Shown here: positions 61,001 to 64,000 of the stretch, piece by piece
Layout: every line of letters begins with the position of its first letter
Position numbering within the stretch: the stretch's first letter is position 1
Assembly: GCA_033439265.1 (NCBI GenBank)
Contig: JAVTVX010000031.1
Span: forward strand, 10,029,501-10,093,500
Origin: Dillenia suffruticosa
Taxonomy: Eukaryota > Streptophyta > Magnoliopsida > Dilleniales > Dilleniaceae
Direction: 5' to 3'
Length of the DNA stretch: 64,000 bases
The notes under the pieces: model-generated
Databases searched by the model: none
Told to the model about the DNA's origin: nothing
Seen by the model: the letters and a program-made list of their open reading frames with translations, nothing else
Translations under genes and position numbers: made by a program

Positions 61001-62651
61001 TTTTTCGTTGGTTGAACATGAATGAATATTTGTTGGTGAAGCCGTCATGTTGCACATGTCGATCAAATTGCCAAGGCCTTCCTAACAAAATATGCCCAGC
61101 CTGCATTGGCACCACATCACATAACACCTCATCTTCATATTTCCCAATCCGGAATGGTACAACAACTTGTTTTGTAACCCTCATTTCTCCACTATCATTC
61201 AACCATTGTAGCTTGTATGGTTGAGAATGTTTAGTGGTTGACAAATTGAGCTTTTCCACTAAAGTCTTACTCGCAACATTAGTAAAACTACCACCGTCAA
61301 TGATCAAAATGCATACCTTGTCTTTCACATGGCAACGAGTGTGAAAGATATTCTCCCGTTGTACTTCTTCTTCATCTCCTCTGGCTTGTAAGCTTAAGGC
61401 TCGACATGTTACTAGCGTTAACATCTCACCATGTTCAGCCCCATACTCCTCAGCTCCGATGGGGACGTCTTCCAATGGAGGCAAACAATCAATGTCACCT
61501 TCATCTTCAGACTCGATTGCACCATTTTCCCGAATCACCATAACTCGCTTGTTTGGACATTGGCTAGCTATATGTCCTCTTCCCTGACACCTGAAGCATT
61601 TAATCTCACTAGATCGAGTTAAAGTAGGGTTTGACTTACTTTGAGAAGTCGTGGTGGAGATAGCTGGTTTATGTTCAGGCTTAACTCTGGAGATGGCTGA
61701 ATTTTCTTCTTTCTTCGGATAGCTCATTCTCCAAGATGTTGCATTCGGAATCTGTGGTGTTGGTTTTGGTCGTGAGTTACCTCTTTTGAGCTGCCTTTCA
61801 ACCTTGATTGCCATATGTACCAAATCCTCTAACTCCACATAATGGTGAAGCTCGATCGTGTTGGCAATCTCTCGATTTAAACCATTCAAAAATCTAGCCA
61901 TCGTCGCCTCTCTATCTTCTTCCACATTAGCTCGAATCATAGTCATCTCCATCTCTTTGTAATACTCATCTACACTTCGATTACCTTGGTGGAGACTCTG
62001 CAACTTGAGATATAAATCCCTATAGTAATGACTCGACACAAATCGTCGTCTCATCACCCTCTTCATCTCACCCCAAGTTTCAATGGGTCGATCCCCATTC
62101 CGTCGTCTATTGATGCACAACTGATCCCACCATACAATTGCATAATCAGTAAACTCAATAACAGCAAGTTTAACCTTCTTTAATTCAGAATAGCTGTGAC
62201 AATCAAAAACCAACTCAATCTTCTTTTCCCACTCAAGATATGTTTCGGGATCACTTTTACCTTGAAACGATGGAATTTTCATTTTGATACTACCTAAATT
62301 GTTGTCTACCCGATTATTAACTTCTCTATTTCGACCAAGTCTCCTATGACTACCCACTGACAACCTATCAAACTCCTCTTCTAACCCATCCCCTTCAAAC
62401 TCATCCACAACTTCAGTTTCTCTTTGATGAAACCTATTCCTCCTGGAGGGGGTTGGCACTATTGATGGTTGTCCCCTTTGCGACCCTTCTTCCACCTTAT
62501 CCAACCTTTCATGTATAACATCTAACTCTTTCTTCATCATCCGTCTCATCTCCCCCATAAAGGCTTGTAGTTGGAGATTCGACCCAACTTGAGGTTGAAT
62601 CTCCTCACTTATGTTATCTTTTTGATTTTGAGTCATGATTGGAATCTGCAA
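57840..62651 (-). CDS. Gag-pol polyprotein of the CRM-like element
   Basis: A 1,603-residue single frame. Gag core about 125-290 ([20 protein letters not shown]), CCHC knuckle 352-365 ([14 protein letters not shown]), aspartic protease about 440-540 with a DGGS active-site motif (452-455), reverse transcriptase about 690-900 with YFDD (850-853), RNase H about 996-1,110 ([21 protein letters not shown]), integrase zinc domain (His1187 to the CGRCITC cysteines near 1,214-1,220) and integrase core with D1249, D1310 and E1346 in D-D35-E spacing. The C-terminus ([20 protein letters not shown] and [18 protein letters not shown]) has no classical chromodomain. The last roughly 67 codons lie inside the 3' LTR. 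The frame looks whole. Confidence 0.95.
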   Translation of the reverse strand: MQIPIMTQNQKDNISEEIQPQVGSNLQLQAFMGEMRRMMKKELDVIHERLDKVEEGSQRGQPSIVPTPSRRNRFHQRETEVVDEFEGDGLEEEFDRLSVGSHRRLGRNREVNNRVDNNLGSIKMKIPSFQGKSDPETYLEWEKKIELVFDCHSYSELKKVKLAVIEFTDYAIVWWDQLCINRRRNGDRPIETWGEMKRVMRRRFVSSHYYRDLYLKLQSLHQGNRSVDEYYKEMEMTMIRANVEEDREATMARFLNGLNREIANTIELHHYVELEDLVHMAIKVERQLKRGNSRPKPTPQIPNATSWRMSYPKKEENSAISRVKPEHKPAISTTTSQSKSNPTLTRSSEIKCFRCQGRGHIASQCPNKRVMVIRENGAIESEDEGDIDCLPPLEDVPIGAEEYGAEHGEMLTLVTCRALSLQARGDEEEVQRENIFHTRCHVKDKVCILIIDGGSFTNVASKTLVEKLNLSTTKHSQPYKLQWLNDSGEMRVTKQVVVPFRIGKYEDEVLCDVVPMQAGHILLGRPWQFDRHVQHDGFTNKYSFMFNQRKITLIPMTPKQVYEDRVRLQKLSEQQKQKDQNGLREEKKERKEERKAEFDEKEKREESSADEVKSERKQKNFYAKTSEIKRAMLSRRPLIVFMYKELLLNTDQLNPSLPSVIVSLLQEFEDVFPEELPQGLPPIRGIEHQIDFIPGASIPNRPAYRSNPEEAKELQRQVEELMEKGHVRESMSPCAVPVILVPKKDGTWRMCVDCRAINNITVRYRHPIPRLDDMLDELHGACVFSKIDLKSGYHQIRMKEGDEWKTAFKTKYGLYEWLVMPFGLTNAPSTFMRLMNHVLRAFIGKFVVIYFDDILIYSKSLHDHVSHLHSVLDVLRKENLYANLKKCTFCTYKLVFLGFVVSAKGIEVDEEKIKAIQEWPTPSNIGNVRSFHGLASFYRRFVKDFSTIAAPLTQVIKKNVAFQWSEEQEKAFQLIKYKLTHAPLLALPNFSKTFEIECDASGVGIGAVLMQDERPLAYFSEKLSGAALNYPTYDKELYALVRALETWQHYLWPKEFVIRTDHESLKHLKSQHKLNKRHARWMEFIETFPYVIRYKQGKENVVADAFSRRYALISTLDAKFLGFEHIKELYHDDHDFGEIYSACEKFAEGKFYRHENFLFRENKLCMPNCSLRELLVRESHSGGLMGHFGVAKTLAILQEHFYWPHMKRDIERFCGRCITCRQAKSKVQPNGLYTPLPIPTSPWIDISMDFVLGLPKNKYGRDSIFVVVDRFSKMAHFIPCHKSDNASHIAELFFKEIVRLHGMPRTIVSDRDTKFLSYFWKTLWGKLGTKLLFSTTCHPQTDGQTEVVNRTLSTLLRAVIGKNIKTWEECLPHVEFAYNRAVHSTTKFSPFEIVYGFNPLTPLDFLPLPISEQVNLDGKKKAEFVKQLHEKVRFNIERRTEQYIKQANKGRHKLIFEPGDWVWLHMRKERFPVQRRSKLLPRGDGPFQVLERINDNAYRLDLPGEYHVSATFNITDLSPFDVGDDLRTNPSQEEGNDEIIKIARNSRDLTQVPVGPVTRARVKRFKEALNNLIQGALQQEIGAQINKEPKGALIMLIQAQLEE
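58045..58057 (-). other. Polypurine tract of the CRM-like element, inside the pol frame
   Basis: AAGAGGAGGGGAA on the minus strand is followed by TGATGAGATC, the proposed LTR start. It also encodes part of the QEEGNDE stretch of pol. Confidence 0.65.
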
Positions 62652-63452
62652 GACAATGTTAGAATAAAATAGGAAAGAAACTCACCACACTCCCTCACGT
62701 ATTTCACTCAAAAATAATGATTCACTCAAATCCACTCGTGTTTCACTCTATGTATTTGGCTTTTATTTTTAATGAATTCTCTCTTGCCTTTTACCACTCT
62801 ACTTCACTTAGTCAAGTTCTTTATTGAACTCAAGAACTCAACTCAAAAATAATTGCCCTGTGAAATTCAATGACTTATATAGAAGAAAGGATAACAAGAA
62901 AAGTAAGAAGGAAAGAGAAAAATAAGGAATAAGAAAAGTAGTAAATTTAAAAAGAAATTGCTAAATTAGAAAGGAAACAGTCAAGGAATGAGATAAATAA
63001 GGAAGGTGAACAAATAAAGAAATAGTAGTCCATAAAAGGAAAACAAATATGGAAAGTTTGAATTTGAGTAAGTGTACAAATAATGAAATATTTCAAATCC
63101 AACCAAAAGGTAATAACACTGCCAAATCACAAGATGGAGAATTATCAATTTTGCAAAATTTGAAAACTGCCCTTTTTTTTTTCTTTTTTTTTTGTGGGTC
63201 TTTTTCTTTTTTTTTTCTCCCCTTTTTTTTTGGCCTTTTTTTTTTCACGGCCCCTTTTTTTTGTTGTGGGTCTTTTTTTTTTTTTTTGCCATTTTCTTCT
63301 TTTTTTTTTGGGAATATGACAGCACAAAATAAAGAATAAGTACACCCAAAATAAGAAATAAATCAACGAATGAAGAGTTTTTTTTTTTCAGACACAAAAA
63401 GAAGAAAAAAAATTAAATAAGAATAATTCGAAGGAAAAAAAAAACCTGGATT
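62652..63452 (-). other. 5' leader of the CRM-like element with long homopolymer runs
   Basis: The untranslated region lies between the primer-binding site and the gag start. At about 63,170-63,310 it holds several T runs of 8-15 bases on the plus strand (A-rich on the transcript strand), separated by GTGGGTC, GGCCTT and GGCCCC words. The apparent Lys-rich and Phe-rich open frames there are artefacts. Confidence 0.7.
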
Positions 63453-63465
63453 GGCTCTGATACCA
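63453..63465 (-). other. Primer-binding site of the CRM-like element (tRNA-iMet type)
   Basis: TGGTATCAGAGCC on the minus strand, five bases inside the LTR edge at 63,471, is complementary to the 3' end of plant initiator Met tRNA. Confidence 0.85.
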
Positions 63466-63470
63466 ACTGA

Positions 63471-64000
63471 TGTGAACCCGTTGGGTATAAAAACCCTAGA
63501 ACCCACGAACAAGTTAATTTAGCTCAAAAATCTTCCCAACGAATTATTTGAACCAGTGGAATTAAAGACCTCAACCCTTGCCCTAAAGGAGGAAGAACCT
63601 AAGGTATATGACCTTAGACCCGTTTCTCACTAGATCAAGAATCTTGGTATAAAGATGGAATGAATGACGCCACAATCTAGATGGTTCGAAACCTAGATTG
63701 ATAAGTCAAAGAACTAAACAAGACTCATATCTTGAATAAGTTCAAAGTTCTCAAAAGAACAAGACTTGTGTGAAGAATCCTCACAATTTTATTAATTCTC
63801 TTAAAAGTGTTGTCTTACACAATGTATAATGACCTATTTATAGCCTAAAGGTAAAACATAATTGGCAACTAAAAATTTAGTAACTCTCTAAACAATAAAG
63901 AATTAGGAAACTAAAAGTTACAAAAAAATAAGAATTAGGAAACTAAATAAATCAAACTACTTTGACCAAGTCTTGCTGCTATTTTCTTCATTTTCGTCCT
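63471..64000 (-). repeat. CRM-like 5' LTR (partial, cut by the window end)
   Basis: 530 bp are visible, aligned without gaps to 57,282-57,811 with three substitutions. From the proposed LTR length it should end near 64,233. Confidence 0.9.

Larger units (their letters stand above)
57282..64000 (-). mobile_element. CRM-like Ty3 chromovirus, whole-looking, young (continues past the window)
   Basis: It reads on the minus strand. The 5' LTR begins outside the window and ends at 63,471. The primer-binding site follows at 63,453-63,465, then a leader with poly-A/G-like runs, one uninterrupted gag-pol frame (62,651-57,840), a purine tract at 58,045-58,057 and the 3' LTR 58,044-57,282. The visible 530 bp of the two LTRs align without gaps and differ at 3 sites (about 0.6%), so insertion is recent, of the order of a few hundred thousand years under usual plant rates. 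The expected total is about 6.95 kb. It is inserted in the 3' LTR of the Tekay-like element, with GATGA as the left candidate target duplication. Confidence 0.92.

Noticed and set aside
63049-63366. Phe-rich plus and Lys-rich minus frames
   Set aside because: They are produced by homopolymer T runs in the 5' leader of the CRM-like element.

Overview
The window looks like nuclear DNA of a flowering plant, most likely a eudicot with a repeat-rich, AT-rich genome. The evidence is a nuclear gene for a chloroplast-targeted photosystem I subunit with GT..AG introns, an X8-domain plant cell-wall protein, and plant-specific lineages of LTR retrotransposons and CACTA DNA transposons. I cannot name the species. 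Only two ordinary host genes are convincingly present: psaK (6,670-7,307, minus, three exons) and a GPI-anchored X8 (callose-binding type) protein gene (10,480-12,432, minus, four exons). Both keep clean reading frames across their introns. The rest is transposable elements, their tandem arrays, and AT-rich spacer.

Layout. 1-600 is the 3' end of a gene like the plant putative-transposon-protein family. It is followed by a dense array of a roughly 9-bp ATCGACC-type motif (1,430-2,520). 3.6-5.4 kb holds degenerate repeats, GA microsatellites and a CACTA-like fragment with palindromic CGACGAA repeats. 6.5-12.5 kb is the host-gene island. 14.1-18.8 kb is an old Copia element with both LTRs, and 21.2-25.2 kb is a second, more eroded Copia interior. 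From 26.4 kb onward there may be one very large CACTA-type element or a cluster of such elements. It has a CACTACA end at 26,434, a 158-bp array split by a 3.8-kb Tekay-like solo LTR, and an Ulp1 (C48)-like protease pseudogene on the minus strand (32.4-36.0 kb). These are followed by a putative-transposon-protein gene (37.8-39.3 kb), a TNP2 transposase pseudogene (40.1-43.7 kb), a 215-bp array, and a Transposase_24 (TNPA-like) pseudogene (46.8-48.2 kb).

The last 16 kb is nested. A Tekay/Del-like chromovirus (LTRs 48.3-51.0 and 55.1-57.3 kb, interior badly broken) sits inside the TNPA-like gene. A young, whole-looking CRM-like chromovirus (from 57,282 past the window end, minus strand, one 1,603-residue gag-pol frame) sits inside the Tekay 3' LTR. 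Its two visible LTR stretches differ at 3 of 530 aligned positions.

The most unusual material is the 26-48 kb composite. It combines transposase genes, a SUMO-protease-like gene and a second accessory gene with three unrelated AT-rich arrays and three short GC-rich tandem repeats. Two perfect E2F-type sites lie just upstream of the transposase start. Whether this is one giant transposon or several neighbours cannot be settled by eye.
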